Assembly: GCA_018268515.1 (NCBI GenBank)
Contig: JAFDWK010000059.1
Span: 1 to 45,463 of the forward strand
DNA: 45,463 nucleotides
Direction: 5' to 3'
From: Actinomycetota bacterium
GTDB taxonomy: Bacteria; Actinomycetota; Actinomycetes; Actinomycetales; Microbacteriaceae
Positions 32,367 through 41,330 of the stretch are shown here, in pieces. A model generated the notes under the pieces. The model ran no database searches and was not told where the DNA came from. It worked only from the letters and a program-made list of their open reading frames with translations. The translations under genes were made by a program, and so were the position numbers. How positions within the stretch are numbered: the stretch's first letter is position 1; the number at the start of each line of letters is the position of its first letter.

Positions 32367-34079
32367 ATGACGACGATCGATGACGCTGCCCGGGAGGCGG
32401 TGGATCCGGCGACTCCGCCTGCGCGGCTCGCGGAGCTGCTGACGGCCAGGCCCGATCTGGGTGCGATGATCGCGCGGCATCCGCAGGCGTATCCGGAGAT
32501 GCTGGCGTGGATCGGCCAGCACGGGGACCCGGCCGCCCAGGCGGCGGTGCTGGAGCGGCTCGCCCCTCCGGTGCCGGTCGCCCCGCCGGTGCCGTCCGCC
32601 CCGAGGTCGGCGGCCGCGTCGCTGCCGGCTGCTGCGTCGGGGAGCGTCGTCTCCGTTCCCGGCGCGGGACCGGACGCCGCGTCGGTCGTGCCCATGGCTG
32701 TGGCGCCCGTGCTCTCGGGGGCGCCGGTCGCGTCCGCCGGCGAGTCGCAGATCGCGGGGCCCGCGCGCCGCAGGCTCAAGCGCCCGGCGATCATCGGCAT
32801 CGTCGCGGGCGTCGCCGTGCTCGCCCTCGCGGGCGGTGCGTTCGCGGTGGTCAAGACGCTGACCAGCGGCGCCCCGTCGCCGGAAGCCGCAGCGCAGCGT
32901 CTCGTCGACGGCGTGCTCGGCGGCAATGTGCTGTCGCTCGCGACCGCCTTCGCGCCGAGCGAGGCGGCCTACGTGACGCCGCTGATCGACGCGGCATCCA
33001 AGATCCCCGTGGACGGCAAGGGCAATGGAGCGGCCGACGCCGTCACGCGCCTGCACGATGCGCTGAAGATCACGACCAAGGACGTCGAGTTCACCAGTGA
33101 GAAGATCGCTGACGGTGTGGCGGTCGTCGAGCTGGCATCCGGATCCGTGCACATCGACGGCGACGCGCGGAAGGTGGCCGATGCGTCGGTCGACCTCACC
33201 TATGCGTCGAATCCCTACCTTGCCTACGGGCGCACCGGCGCGGACCTCGAGCAGGCCAAGGCCGACGCGAAGCGGTCGATGGCGGAGTCGCTGAAGTTCC
33301 CGATCGATTGGAACGCGAACGATCAGATCGCGCAGGCGACGCAGGCCGGGCGGGACAACCCGTTCCGCATCGTCGCCGTCGACGAAGGAGGGTGGTATGT
33401 GAGCCCGCTCATGAGCACGGCCGAGCTCGGATTCATCGCAGGGCGCCCCGGTGCGAAGAGCGCCCTGCGGCGGGGGAGCACGATCGTCCCCGCGGCCCAT
33501 TTCGACACCCCGGAGGCGGCGCTGGAGGGCACCGCGCAGGCTGTGGCGCAGGCGTACGAGACGGGCAAATGGCAACCGCTGGCGGCGACGCTCCCCCTTC
33601 CGGAGCGGCGTGTGCTGTCGATCTACGGGCCTGCACTGCCGGCGACGATGGAGCAGCAGGCGCTGCAGCAACAGGGAACGGCGAAGATCACGGTGCAGGC
33701 GCACCACGAGAGCGAGAACGGCGACACGGTCGTCATCCCCGACAAGCTCTCCGTGGCGGTGACCGGATCCGGTCGGCCGGTGTTCGATGCGACTGTGACC
33801 GACGAGTGCGTGGCGAGCCGCTTCACCGGATACGGCTCGGGCTACGAATCCAGCTACGGCTCCAGCGGATCCCCGACGTTCTGTCCGAAGAGCATCCCCG
33901 TGCTGAGCAAGCTCGGACTGACGCGATTCCAGCTGGTGGCCGTGCAGGAGAACGGCGGCTGGCTGATCGACCCGCTCGCGAGTGCGACGCATGAGGGAGT
34001 CATCGCGCTCCGCGCCTACGCCCAGTATGCGAAGGACGGAAAGCTCGACGAGCTGTTCGGTGCGAACGGTGGTGAATGA
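32367..34079 (+). CDS. Leucine-rich-variant N-domain plus single-pass protein with outer domain
   Basis: This is a 570-residue protein. Residues 1-~50 are the leucine-rich-variant module (PPARLAELLTARPDLGAM, HPQAYPEMLAWIGQHG). A Pro/Ala/Val spacer is followed by RRRLKRP and a membrane helix (~145-170; IIGIVAGVAVLALAGGAFAV). The outer ~400 residues include two similar segments: PEAAAQRLVDGVLGGNVLSL and PEAALEGTAQAVAQAYETG each open a repeat. These also contain strand-rich parts and two C-terminal Cys (TDECVASRF, PTFCPKS). ATG 32367 is preferred over 32352 and 32361 because GGAGG ends six bases before it. No enzymatic motif is seen. Operator copy E is just upstream. Confidence 0.8.
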   Translation: MTTIDDAAREAVDPATPPARLAELLTARPDLGAMIARHPQAYPEMLAWIGQHGDPAAQAAVLERLAPPVPVAPPVPSAPRSAAASLPAAASGSVVSVPGAGPDAASVVPMAVAPVLSGAPVASAGESQIAGPARRRLKRPAIIGIVAGVAVLALAGGAFAVVKTLTSGAPSPEAAAQRLVDGVLGGNVLSLATAFAPSEAAYVTPLIDAASKIPVDGKGNGAADAVTRLHDALKITTKDVEFTSEKIADGVAVVELASGSVHIDGDARKVADASVDLTYASNPYLAYGRTGADLEQAKADAKRSMAESLKFPIDWNANDQIAQATQAGRDNPFRIVAVDEGGWYVSPLMSTAELGFIAGRPGAKSALRRGSTIVPAAHFDTPEAALEGTAQAVAQAYETGKWQPLAATLPLPERRVLSIYGPALPATMEQQALQQQGTAKITVQAHHESENGDTVVIPDKLSVAVTGSGRPVFDATVTDECVASRFTGYGSGYESSYGSSGSPTFCPKSIPVLSKLGLTRFQLVAVQENGGWLIDPLASATHEGVIALRAYAQYAKDGKLDELFGANGGE

Positions 34080-35253
34080 GGTGGCGGAGGGGACAGGATC
34101 CCTCCCCGCGGACTGGTATCCGGATCCGTTGGATCCTGCGTCCATCCGCTACTGGGACGGTGCGCAGTGGACCGTGCACACGGCACCGCTCCCGTCGCCG
34201 GACGTGAATCCGACCCCGGCGGCGACGCTCCCTTTCGCGGCGGATGGCGGGACCGCGGTGCTCGGGGACGCCGAGGCTGCGGCGCCGATGGCCTCGGCCG
34301 CGACGTCTCCCGCCCGCAAGCGACGCAAGGGTCTCGTCGCGGCGCTCGTCGGCGTCGCGTGCCTCGTCCTGCTGATCGGGGTGGGTGTCGTGGCGACGCT
34401 CATGCTCAACGGCGGCCCGCGTTCGGCGACGGCGACGGTGCAGAGCTACGTCGACGCGATCGCCGCGGGCGATGCGGCGAAGGCGAACAGCCTCGGGGAT
34501 CCCGGGATCCCCGAGAAGTATCGTTCGTTGCTCACTGACGAGGTGCTGCGGTCCGCGGACAGCCGGATTCAGGTCCGCGACGTGAAGCTCGTGGGCGAGA
34601 CGTCGACGCGGGCCACCGTCCAAGCATCGTTCTCCCTGAGCGGCAAGAGCTTCACGCACCGCTTCATGCTGCGCAAGGGGCCGAACGAGTTCCTGGTGCT
34701 GAACACGTGGCGACTGCAGGACGCGCTCGTCTTCCCCGTGGAGTTCTCGCCCTTGGGTCCTGGCCGGCTCGCTCTCGGCAGCATGTCGATCCCTTCGGCC
34801 ACGCATTGGATGTACCCGGGTGCATACACGTTCCATGCCGCGCCGTCGCCGTACTTCGAGGGCGGTGATGCGACGCTCGTGCTCACCGCGGGAAGCCCCG
34901 ACAGCCATGAGATCGTGCAGCCCGCGCAGTCGCCGACCGGCGCTCTTACCGACAAGGTGCTGACCGCGGTGAAGGACCGCGTCACCGCCTGCGTGAGCGT
35001 GCCCACCAACATGGACGATCCGTGCCCCGCCGCGGCGCGCAACACCGACCTCTCTGCGCTCTCGGTCGCCGCGCAGCCGAGCGGACTGGTCTCCCTCACA
35101 GCTGATCGCTTCGAGAGCGAGGCCGCGACGATCGTGACCCAGTCGAACACCCGGTCCGGATACACGCCGCCGCCGAAGAGGACCTCGTTCGCGCTCTCCG
35201 GGAGCATCTCGTGGCAGAGCGGCGAACCTGAGATCTCGTTCGACGCGCAATGA
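34072..35253 (+). CDS. DUF2510-containing single-pass membrane protein
   Basis: The product has about 393 residues. Near the N-terminus is a DUF2510 motif (PADWYPDPLDPASIRYWDG, then AQWTVHT), a short Trp-rich domain common in actinobacterial membrane proteins. A linker and KRRKG precede one membrane helix (LVAALVGVACLVLLIGVGVV). The ~270-residue outer region starts with a helical segment (TVQSYVDAIAAGDAAKANSL) like the repeats in the upstream protein. It contains two Cys (TACVSVP, DDPCPAA). The start is uncertain: GTG 34069, 34072 and 34081 are all in frame, and 34072 overlaps the preceding gene by eight bases. It is the last gene of the accessory region, followed by a strong terminator. Confidence 0.8.
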   Translation: MNEVAEGTGSLPADWYPDPLDPASIRYWDGAQWTVHTAPLPSPDVNPTPAATLPFAADGGTAVLGDAEAAAPMASAATSPARKRRKGLVAALVGVACLVLLIGVGVVATLMLNGGPRSATATVQSYVDAIAAGDAAKANSLGDPGIPEKYRSLLTDEVLRSADSRIQVRDVKLVGETSTRATVQASFSLSGKSFTHRFMLRKGPNEFLVLNTWRLQDALVFPVEFSPLGPGRLALGSMSIPSATHWMYPGAYTFHAAPSPYFEGGDATLVLTAGSPDSHEIVQPAQSPTGALTDKVLTAVKDRVTACVSVPTNMDDPCPAAARNTDLSALSVAAQPSGLVSLTADRFESEAATIVTQSNTRSGYTPPPKRTSFALSGSISWQSGEPEISFDAQ

Positions 35254-35297
35254 GGAGGCGCCGCGGTCGGGGATCCGCGGTGAGTCTGGGGACGCGC

Positions 35298-35334
35298 AAG
35301 GGCGCCGGGGTGAAGGGACCACCTCGGCGCCCTT
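35298..35334 (+). terminator. Strong hairpin terminator
   Basis: AAGGGCGCC pairs with GGCGCCCTT, and GGGGTG pairs with CACCTC inside it, giving a ~15-bp stem with a 7-base loop. CCTCGT follows rather than a full T tract. It separates the accessory region from clpB. Confidence 0.75.
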
Positions 35335-35377
35335 CCTCGTGCATCCGCTCTTGCCGCTGTCTCACGCGTCCGCTAAA

Positions 35378-35398
35378 CTTGAGCCACATCAACTCAAC
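35378..35398 (+). promoter_or_regulatory. HAIR-like operator (HspR site)
   Basis: CTTGAGC-N7-ACTCAAC differs by one base on each arm from the HAIR consensus CTTGAGT-N7-ACTCAAG bound by the heat-shock repressor HspR. It lies 62 bases before the clpB start, as expected for heat-shock control in actinobacteria. Confidence 0.85.
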
Positions 35399-35460
35399 TT
35401 TGGGACGCGGAGCGGATCCGGTCGTCCCGTCGCAGACGCAAGGAGACTCCAGGAGGACGA

Positions 35461-37683
35461 ATGGCCACCCCTCAGACGGCACAGCAGGACGAGCAGCAGT
35501 CGGCGCTCGAGCAGTTCGGCATCAACCTCACCGATCGCGCCCGGCAGGGCAAGCTCGACCCGGTGATCGGACGCGACGCGGAGATCCGCCGCGTGAGCCA
35601 GGTGCTCACCCGGCGCACCAAGAACAACCCGGTGCTGATCGGCGAACCCGGTGTCGGCAAGACCGCCGTCGTCGAGGGGCTCGCGCAGCGCATCGTGGCC
35701 GGAGACGTGGCCGAGTCGCTCAAGGACAAGGAGCTCGTCTCGCTCGACATCTCCGCACTCGTGGCCGGGGCCATGTACCGCGGTCAGTTCGAGGAGCGCC
35801 TGAAGAGCGTGCTCAAGGAGATCACCGAGTCGGACGGCCGGGTCATCACCTTCATCGACGAGCTGCACGTGCTCATGGGCGCGGGCGGGGGAGAGGGATC
35901 CGTCGCCGCCAGCAACATGCTCAAGCCCATGCTCGCCCGCGGCGAGCTGCGGCTGATCGGGGCCACCACCCTCAACGAGTACCGCGAGTTCATCGAGAAA
36001 GACGCCGCGCTCGAGCGGCGGTTCCAGCAGGTCTACGTCGGCGAACCCTCCGTCGAGGACACGATCGCGATCCTGCGCGGACTGAAGGGGCGCTACGAGG
36101 CGCACCACGGCGTGACCATCAGCGACTCCGCGCTGGTCGCGGCCGCGTCGCTGTCGAACCGCTACCTGCCGAGCCGCCAGCTGCCGGACAAGGCCATCGA
36201 CCTCATCGACGAGGCCATGAGCCGGCTCAAGATGGAGATCGACTCGAGCCCCGTCGAGATCGACCAGCTCAAGCGCTCGGTCGATCGGATGCGTCTCGAG
36301 GAGCTCGCGCTGAAGAAGGAGAAGGACGCGGCCTCGAAGGAGCGCCTCGCGAAGCTCCGCGAGCAGATGGGCGAGGCCGAGGCCGAGCTCACCGGCCTCG
36401 AGGCGCGCTGGGAGCGCGAGCGCGGCGGCCTGAACCGGGTCGGGGATCTGAAGAAGCGTCTCGACGAGGCCTTCACCGAACGCGACCGCGCCCTGCGCGA
36501 CGCCGACTACGTGAAGGCGTCGAAGCTCGAGTACGAGACGATCAAGCAGTTGCAGGCGCAGCTCGCCGACGCCGAAAGGCAGGCGGAGGTGCAGAGCGAC
36601 GAGCCCCGCATGGTGAACGAGCAGGTCACCGACGAGGACATCGCGGCCGTGATCGCGGCCTGGACCGGGATCCCGGTGGGCCGGCTGCTGCAGGGCGAGA
36701 GCGAGAAGCTGCTGCACCTGGAGCGCGAGCTGGGTCGTCGCCTGATCGGCCAGAAGGAGGCGGTCGCCGCCGTCTCCGACGCGGTGCGCCGCTCGCGCGC
36801 CGGCATCAGCGACCCGGGTCGACCGACCGGATCCTTCCTCTTCGTCGGCCCGACCGGCGTCGGCAAGACCGAGCTCGCCAAGGCGCTCGCGGAGTTCCTC
36901 TTCGACGACGAGCACGCCATGGTGCGCATCGACATGTCGGAGTACGGCGAGAAGCACTCGGTCTCGCGGCTCGTCGGCGCCCCTCCCGGGTACGTCGGCT
37001 ACGAGCAGGGCGGCCAGCTCACCGAGGCCGTGCGGCGGCGCCCCTACAGCGTCGTCCTGCTGGACGAGGTCGAGAAGGCGCACCCCGAGGTGTTCGACGT
37101 GCTGCTGCAGGTCATGGACGACGGCCGCCTCACCGACGGCCAGGGCCGCACGGTCGACTTCTCGAACGTGATCCTGATCCTCACGAGCAACATCGGATCC
37201 CCGATCCTCATCGACCCGACGCTGTCGCAGGACGACAAGCGCGAGGCGGTGATGGCGCTCGTGCGGCAGTCGTTCAAGCCCGAGTTCGTGAACCGTCTCG
37301 ATGACATCGTGATGTTCTCGGCCCTCACCGAGGACGACCTGGCGCAGATCGTGGAGCTCACCATCGATCAGCTGCAGCGCCGGCTCGCCGATCGCCGGCT
37401 GACGCTCGCGGTCACCCCCGACGCGCGCGCCTGGCTCGCCGAGCGCGGCTACGACCCGGTGTTCGGCGCGAGGCCGCTGCGTCGTCTCATCCAGAACGAG
37501 GTGCAGAACCGCCTCGCCACGGCGCTGCTGTCGGGCCGCGTTCACGACGGCGACGTCGTGCGGGTCGACGTCGCCGCGGACGGATCCTCCCTGGTGCTCA
37601 CGAGCGAGGGGCAGGCCGTGCCGACGCCGCCCGCGGGCGGGGCGGACGACGATGTGATCGAGGCGGAACTGCTGGACGAGTGA
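35461..37683 (+). CDS. clpB: ClpB-type disaggregase lacking the N-terminal domain
   Basis: The 740-residue protein is a Hsp100 AAA+ chaperone. Module 1 has GEPGVGKT (Lys67) and FIDELH (Asp133/Glu134). The coiled-coil middle domain spans ~280-400 ([35 protein letters not shown]). Module 2 has GPTGVGKT (Lys469) and [13 protein letters not shown] (Glu536), with the GYVGYEQGG pore loop. The C-terminal region has [15 protein letters not shown]. ClpB is usually ~860 residues; here the ~140-residue Clp_N domain is absent, and residue ~15 already starts [20 protein letters not shown]. There is no ClpP-binding IGF/L loop, fitting a disaggregase rather than a protease partner. RBS AGGAGGA precedes ATG 35461. 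Regulation is probably by HspR. Confidence 0.95.
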   Translation: MATPQTAQQDEQQSALEQFGINLTDRARQGKLDPVIGRDAEIRRVSQVLTRRTKNNPVLIGEPGVGKTAVVEGLAQRIVAGDVAESLKDKELVSLDISALVAGAMYRGQFEERLKSVLKEITESDGRVITFIDELHVLMGAGGGEGSVAASNMLKPMLARGELRLIGATTLNEYREFIEKDAALERRFQQVYVGEPSVEDTIAILRGLKGRYEAHHGVTISDSALVAAASLSNRYLPSRQLPDKAIDLIDEAMSRLKMEIDSSPVEIDQLKRSVDRMRLEELALKKEKDAASKERLAKLREQMGEAEAELTGLEARWERERGGLNRVGDLKKRLDEAFTERDRALRDADYVKASKLEYETIKQLQAQLADAERQAEVQSDEPRMVNEQVTDEDIAAVIAAWTGIPVGRLLQGESEKLLHLERELGRRLIGQKEAVAAVSDAVRRSRAGISDPGRPTGSFLFVGPTGVGKTELAKALAEFLFDDEHAMVRIDMSEYGEKHSVSRLVGAPPGYVGYEQGGQLTEAVRRRPYSVVLLDEVEKAHPEVFDVLLQVMDDGRLTDGQGRTVDFSNVILILTSNIGSPILIDPTLSQDDKREAVMALVRQSFKPEFVNRLDDIVMFSALTEDDLAQIVELTIDQLQRRLADRRLTLAVTPDARAWLAERGYDPVFGARPLRRLIQNEVQNRLATALLSGRVHDGDVVRVDVAADGSSLVLTSEGQAVPTPPAGGADDDVIEAELLDE

Positions 37684-37698
37684 CGCGACGGCATGCCT

Positions 37699-37735
37699 GA
37701 AAGGGGTCCGGATCTTCCTGATCCGGACCCCTTTC
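37699..37735 (+). terminator. Perfect 16-bp hairpin terminator
   Basis: GAAAGGGGTCCGGATC and GATCCGGACCCCTTTC form a perfect stem with a 5-base loop, 15 bases after the clpB stop. A-rich and T-rich edges favour termination, possibly in both directions. Confidence 0.88.
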
Positions 37736-37770
37736 GCCGTTCCTGGGTGCGCGGGGCAGGAGCAGGCAAA

Positions 37771-37842
37771 TCCGTATAGCGGAAACGACAATCCGAGATT
37801 CGGAAAAAATGCTTGACGAGTGAGGAGCGCCGTGGTTAGCCT
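37771..37842 (+). promoter_or_regulatory. Paired palindromic operators and promoter of the purine permease
   Basis: TCCGTATAGCGGA (37771-37783) and TCCGAGATTCGGA (37792-37804) are 21 bp apart. A sigma-70-like promoter follows, TTGACG (37813-37818), 18 bases, TAGCCT. The same TCCG-N5-CGGA arrangement precedes the deaminase gene at 39806. TTCCG/CGGAA palindromes are typical of IclR-type regulators, which often control purine breakdown. The rest of the 309-base gap is the clpB terminator and an untranslated leader of ~140 bases. Confidence 0.75.
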
Positions 37843-37992
37843 GTGGGTGTCTCCAGAGCCGGAGACGCACCCGGATCCAGCACATCCCGCCCTACCGCGG
37901 ATGGACCGTCGACACCGTATCGCCGCGGGCGATGCATGCCGGCCGACGCTCAGCCCCGCGGGTGCTCTGCACTCCCCGACGAAGAGGTCGAA

Positions 37993-39456
37993 TTGACTAC
38001 CAAGCAGAAGAAGACGTTCGCCCGTCCCGAGGACGAACGGCTGCCGATCGGCGCGACCATCGGCTACGGCATCCAGCACGTGCTCACCATGTACGGCGGC
38101 ATCATCGCCCCGCCGCTCATCATCGGGCAGATCGCAGGCCTCAAGGCCGACGAGATCGGAGTCCTGATCGCCGCCTGCCTGTTCATGGGCGGTCTCGCCA
38201 CCATCCTGCAGACCGTGGGCATCCCGTTCTTCGGATCCCAGCTGCCCCTCGTGCAGGGGGTGTCGTTCGCCGGCGTCGCGACCATGGCCGCGATCGTCAC
38301 GGACGGCGGCGGACTGCCGGCGGTGTTCGGATCCGTGATCGCGGCTTCCGTGATCGGTCTGCTCATCGCCCCGGTGTTCGCCACCGTCATCCGGTTCTTC
38401 CCGCCGGTCGTGACCGGAACGGTGATCACGACGATCGGTCTCAGCCTGCTGCCGGTCGCGGCCGGCTGGATCGTCGGCACCGGGGAGGGCGGGGCCGCCA
38501 AGGGCGCCCCGGCGGACAACCTGCTGCTCGCGGGCATCACGCTCGTCATCGTGCTGGTGCTCAGCAAGATCCCGGTGGGCGCCATCTCGCGCCTGGCGAT
38601 CCTGCTCTCGATCGTGATCGGCACGATCATCGCGCTCTTCCTCGGCAAGGCGGACTTCAGCAAGGTGATGCAGGGCGACATCTTCGCCCTCCCGCAGGTC
38701 TTCGGCTTCGGGCTGCCCACGTTCCCCATCGCCGGCATCATCTCGATGTTCATCGTGATCCTGGTGACGCTGACCGAGACCACCGCCGACATCCTCGCCG
38801 TGAGCGACATCGTGGGCACCAAGGTCGACTCCAAGCGCATCGCCGCGGGCCTGCGCGCCGACATGCTCTCCAGCGCGGTCTCGCCGATCTTCGGCACGTT
38901 CACCCAGTCCGCATTCGCGCAGAACGTCGGCCTGGTCGCCATCACCGGCGTGAAGAGCCGCTTCGTGGTGACCGCCGGCGGTGGCGTGCTCGTGATCCTC
39001 GGTCTGCTGCCGGTGCTCGGCCGCGTCGTCGGCGCCATCCCCTCGCCCGTGCTGGGCGGCGCCGGCCTGGTGCTGTTCGGCTCGGTCGCGGCATCCGGCA
39101 TCCGCACGCTCGCCAAGGTCGAGTACCGCGACAACATGAACCTCGTGATCGTCGCCTCGTCGCTCGCGATCGGCATGCTCCCGATCGCCGTCCCGACGAT
39201 CTACTCGCAGATGCCGTCCTGGTTCGTGACGATCTTCCACTCCGGCATCAGCTCGGCCGCCGTGACCGCGATCCTGCTGAACCTGCTGTTCAACCACCTC
39301 GGCAGCGCCACGCGCCGGAACGCCTTCGTCGCCGCCCCCACCCGGAGCATCCCGGTCGCGTACCTCGACGCCTTCGAAGACGGCGACTCGATCGTGGACG
39401 GCAGGATCGTCGACCGCGACGGCAACGAGGTCGCCGTCGAGCACCCGGCGCACTGA
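37993..39456 (+). CDS. NCS2-family purine/xanthine permease
   Basis: This 487-residue, ~14-helix inner-membrane transporter belongs to the nucleobase-cation symporter-2 group. Visible family features are GYGIQHVLTMYGGIIAPPL in helix 1, PLVQGVSFAGVATM in helix 3, FPPVVTGTVITTIGLSLLPV, and the signature segment around TETTADILAVSDIVG followed by GLRADMLSSAVSPIFGTF and FAQNVGLVAITGV. The TTG at 37993 is preferred, with GAAGAGG six bases upstream and the protein then beginning TTKQKKTFARPEDERLP; an open frame continues upstream without family similarity. The next gene is a purine deaminase with the same operators, so xanthine, uric acid or a related purine is the likely substrate. Confidence 0.9.
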   Translation: MTTKQKKTFARPEDERLPIGATIGYGIQHVLTMYGGIIAPPLIIGQIAGLKADEIGVLIAACLFMGGLATILQTVGIPFFGSQLPLVQGVSFAGVATMAAIVTDGGGLPAVFGSVIAASVIGLLIAPVFATVIRFFPPVVTGTVITTIGLSLLPVAAGWIVGTGEGGAAKGAPADNLLLAGITLVIVLVLSKIPVGAISRLAILLSIVIGTIIALFLGKADFSKVMQGDIFALPQVFGFGLPTFPIAGIISMFIVILVTLTETTADILAVSDIVGTKVDSKRIAAGLRADMLSSAVSPIFGTFTQSAFAQNVGLVAITGVKSRFVVTAGGGVLVILGLLPVLGRVVGAIPSPVLGGAGLVLFGSVAASGIRTLAKVEYRDNMNLVIVASSLAIGMLPIAVPTIYSQMPSWFVTIFHSGISSAAVTAILLNLLFNHLGSATRRNAFVAAPTRSIPVAYLDAFEDGDSIVDGRIVDRDGNEVAVEHPAH

Positions 39457-39476
39457 CCCGGGGCACCTCGCCAACG

Positions 39477-39577
39477 GTCCCTGAGCGCGCGCAGCGCCCT
39501 TCGTCTCGTCGCTGCGCTCCTCGCTCAGGGACCGGCCGGCGTACCGGTCCCCGAGCGAGCGCAGCGAGACGAAGGGC
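39477..39577. repeat. Cluster of three dispersed-repeat copies
   Basis: A truncated copy starts GGTCCCTGAGCG at 39477. A full inverted copy runs 39497-39533, and a direct copy runs 39546-39577 (GGTCCCCGAGCG...GACGAAGGGC). GGTCCCTGAGCG at 39477 pairs exactly with CGCTCAGGGACC at 39522, so a large hairpin can form just after the permease gene and may end its transcript. This repeat type is common between genes of Microbacteriaceae. Confidence 0.85.
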
Positions 39578-39609
39578 GCTCGGCGAGCACCCAAGGGAAA
39601 CAACCCTGA

Positions 39610-39693
39610 TCCGCATTTCGGATCCCACATCTCGGAAACACGAATCCGGAATCCGAAAAAGCGTTGACGTGCGCGAGCGGGCCATGATAGATC
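39610..39693 (+). promoter_or_regulatory. Operators and promoter of the deaminase gene
   Basis: TCCGCATTTCGGA (39610-39622) is followed by a half-site CTCGGAAA and a degenerate site TCCGGAATCCGAA (39645-39657). TTGACG then lies at 39664-39669 with TAGATC 18 bases later. The order and spacing copy those upstream of the permease. Together with the repeat cluster this accounts for most of the 349-base gap 39457-39805. Confidence 0.72.
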
Positions 39694-39805
39694 TGAGAAG
39701 CCTCCGCCACCCGGGGGCGCACCTGGATCAGCAGACAGGTCAACACTGAGCTGGCCCCCGCGGGGCCACGAACCGGCTCCGCTCGTCGAACGAGAAAGGC
39801 CGCTC

Positions 39806-41173
39806 ATGTCCGCATCCACCCGCACCGTCTGGCTGAAGAACCCGCTCGGGATCCACACCGGCGACACCGCCGATGCCCGCGGCGGCCTGGTCGTCGCCGG
39901 ATCCACGATCCGCGAGGCCGTGCCCGCCGGCGGATCCCCGTCCGAGCCCGTCGACGAGGTCTACGACGCCTCACGGCACGTGATCATCCCCGGCCTGATC
40001 AACACGCACCACCACTTCTACCAGACCCTCACCCGGGCATGGACGCCCGTGGTCAGCGCCGAGCTGTTCCCATGGCTCAAGGGTCTGTACGGCATCTGGG
40101 CGGGGCTCACCCCGCGCGATCTCGAGCTCGCCACGACCGCGGCCCTCGCCGAGCTGCTGCTCTCGGGCTGCACCACCGCGGCCGACCACCACTACCTCTT
40201 CCCGAACGGGCTCGAGCAGGGCATCGACGTGCAGGTCGACGTCGTCAAGCGCCTCGGCATGCGTGCGACACTGACCCGCGGATCCATGTCGCTCGGCGAG
40301 AAGGACGGCGGACTGCCGCCGCAGAGCACGGTGCAGGACGCTGACGTGATCCTCGCCGACAGCGAGCGCCTCGTCGGCGCGTACCACCAGCGCGGCGAGG
40401 GCGCATTCGTGCAGATCGGCCTCGCGCCGTGCTCGCCGTTCTCGGTGACCACCGAGGTCATGCGCGACACGGCGACGCTGGCCGAGCGACTGGACGTGCG
40501 CCTGCACACCCACCTCGCCGAGACCATCGATGAGGAGGACTTCTGCCGGGAGCGGTTCGGGCTGCGCACCGTGGACTACCTCGACAGCGTCGGCTGGCTG
40601 GGCGAGCGCACCTGGCTCGCGCACGGCATCCACTTCGACGACGCCGAGATCGCGCGCCTGGGCGCCGCCGGCACCGCGGTCTCGCACTGCGCCACCTCGA
40701 ACATGCGCCTCGCGAGCGGCATCGCGCGGGCGGTCGAGCTCGAGGCCGCGGGCGTGCCGGTCGGCCTCGGTGTGGACGGATCCGCGTCGAACGACGGATC
40801 CAACATGATGATGGAGGTGCGCCAGGCCCTGTACCTGCAGCGCCTGCGCTACGGCGCCGCGGCGGTCACCCCCGAGCGGGCGCTCGACTGGGCGACCCGG
40901 GGATCCGCCCGCGCCCTCGGCCGCTCCGACATCGGCGTGCTGAGCCCCGGCATGCAGGCCGACCTCGCGATGTTCACGCTCGACGAGCTGCGCTTCTCCG
41001 GCAGCCACGACCCGCTCGCCGCGCTGCTGCTGTGCGGCGCCGAGCGCGCGGACCGGGTCATGGTCGGCGGGGTGTGGCGCGTGCAGGACGGGCAGATCGT
41101 GGGGCTGGACGTGCCGGAGCTCATCGCCCGGCACAGCGCAGCGGCCCGGAGCCTCCTCGCCCGGCACGGCTGA
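39806..41173 (+). CDS. 8-oxoguanine deaminase-type amidohydrolase
   Basis: This 455-residue cytosolic metal-dependent deaminase belongs to the amidohydrolase superfamily. The first metal motif is NTHHHFYQTLTRAW (~residues 67-80), whose HHHFYQTLTRA form is typical of 8-oxoguanine deaminases. Others are THLAET (second His site), LAHGIHFDD (third His) and GLGVDGSASND (catalytic Asp). The C-terminal beta-sandwich has GVLSPGMQADLAMF. Length is normal. RBS GAGAAAGG lies before ATG 39806. 8-oxoguanine deaminase makes uric acid from 8-oxoguanine. A related purine deaminase activity cannot be excluded. The permease upstream, with shared operators, supports a purine salvage or breakdown role. Confidence 0.9.
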   Translation: MSASTRTVWLKNPLGIHTGDTADARGGLVVAGSTIREAVPAGGSPSEPVDEVYDASRHVIIPGLINTHHHFYQTLTRAWTPVVSAELFPWLKGLYGIWAGLTPRDLELATTAALAELLLSGCTTAADHHYLFPNGLEQGIDVQVDVVKRLGMRATLTRGSMSLGEKDGGLPPQSTVQDADVILADSERLVGAYHQRGEGAFVQIGLAPCSPFSVTTEVMRDTATLAERLDVRLHTHLAETIDEEDFCRERFGLRTVDYLDSVGWLGERTWLAHGIHFDDAEIARLGAAGTAVSHCATSNMRLASGIARAVELEAAGVPVGLGVDGSASNDGSNMMMEVRQALYLQRLRYGAAAVTPERALDWATRGSARALGRSDIGVLSPGMQADLAMFTLDELRFSGSHDPLAALLLCGAERADRVMVGGVWRVQDGQIVGLDVPELIARHSAAARSLLARHG

Positions 41174-41202
41174 GATTCGCTCGTCCCCGGGGGCGCCGGC
41201 GC

Positions 41203-41330
41203 CAGCCCCGGGGCGGGCGCTCAGCCCCGGGAGGGCGCTCAGCCCCGGGAGGTCGCCCAGCCCCGGGCGGGCGCTCAGCCCCGGGGCGGGCGCTCAGCCC
41301 CGGGCGGGCGCTCAGCCCCGGGAGGTCGCC
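41203..41330. repeat. Seven-unit 18/19-bp minisatellite overlapping a gene end
   Basis: Units begin CAGCCCCGGG at 41203, 41222, 41240, 41258, 41276, 41295 and 41313. Types are CAGCCCCGGGCGGGCGCT, a 19-base version with one extra G, and CAGCCCCGGGAGGTCGCC. The last unit codes the C-terminal residues and stop of the minus-strand dehydrogenase; the unit at 41240 is identical to it. It fills the gap between two convergent genes. Confidence 0.9.

Noticed and set aside
37843-37992. Upstream extension of the permease to an earlier start at 37843
   Set aside because: The added residues are unlike the family, and the region overlaps the promoter and leader; TTG 37993 has a proper RBS.
35389-39906. 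A 1505-codon open frame on the minus strand across clpB and the permease
   Set aside because: It is antisense to two clear genes, rich in Arg/Gly/His/Asp as expected of shadow frames in GC-rich DNA, and has no domain or RBS.
41203-41330. CRISPR array
   Set aside because: The units are 18-19 bases with no unique spacers between them; this is a tandem minisatellite.
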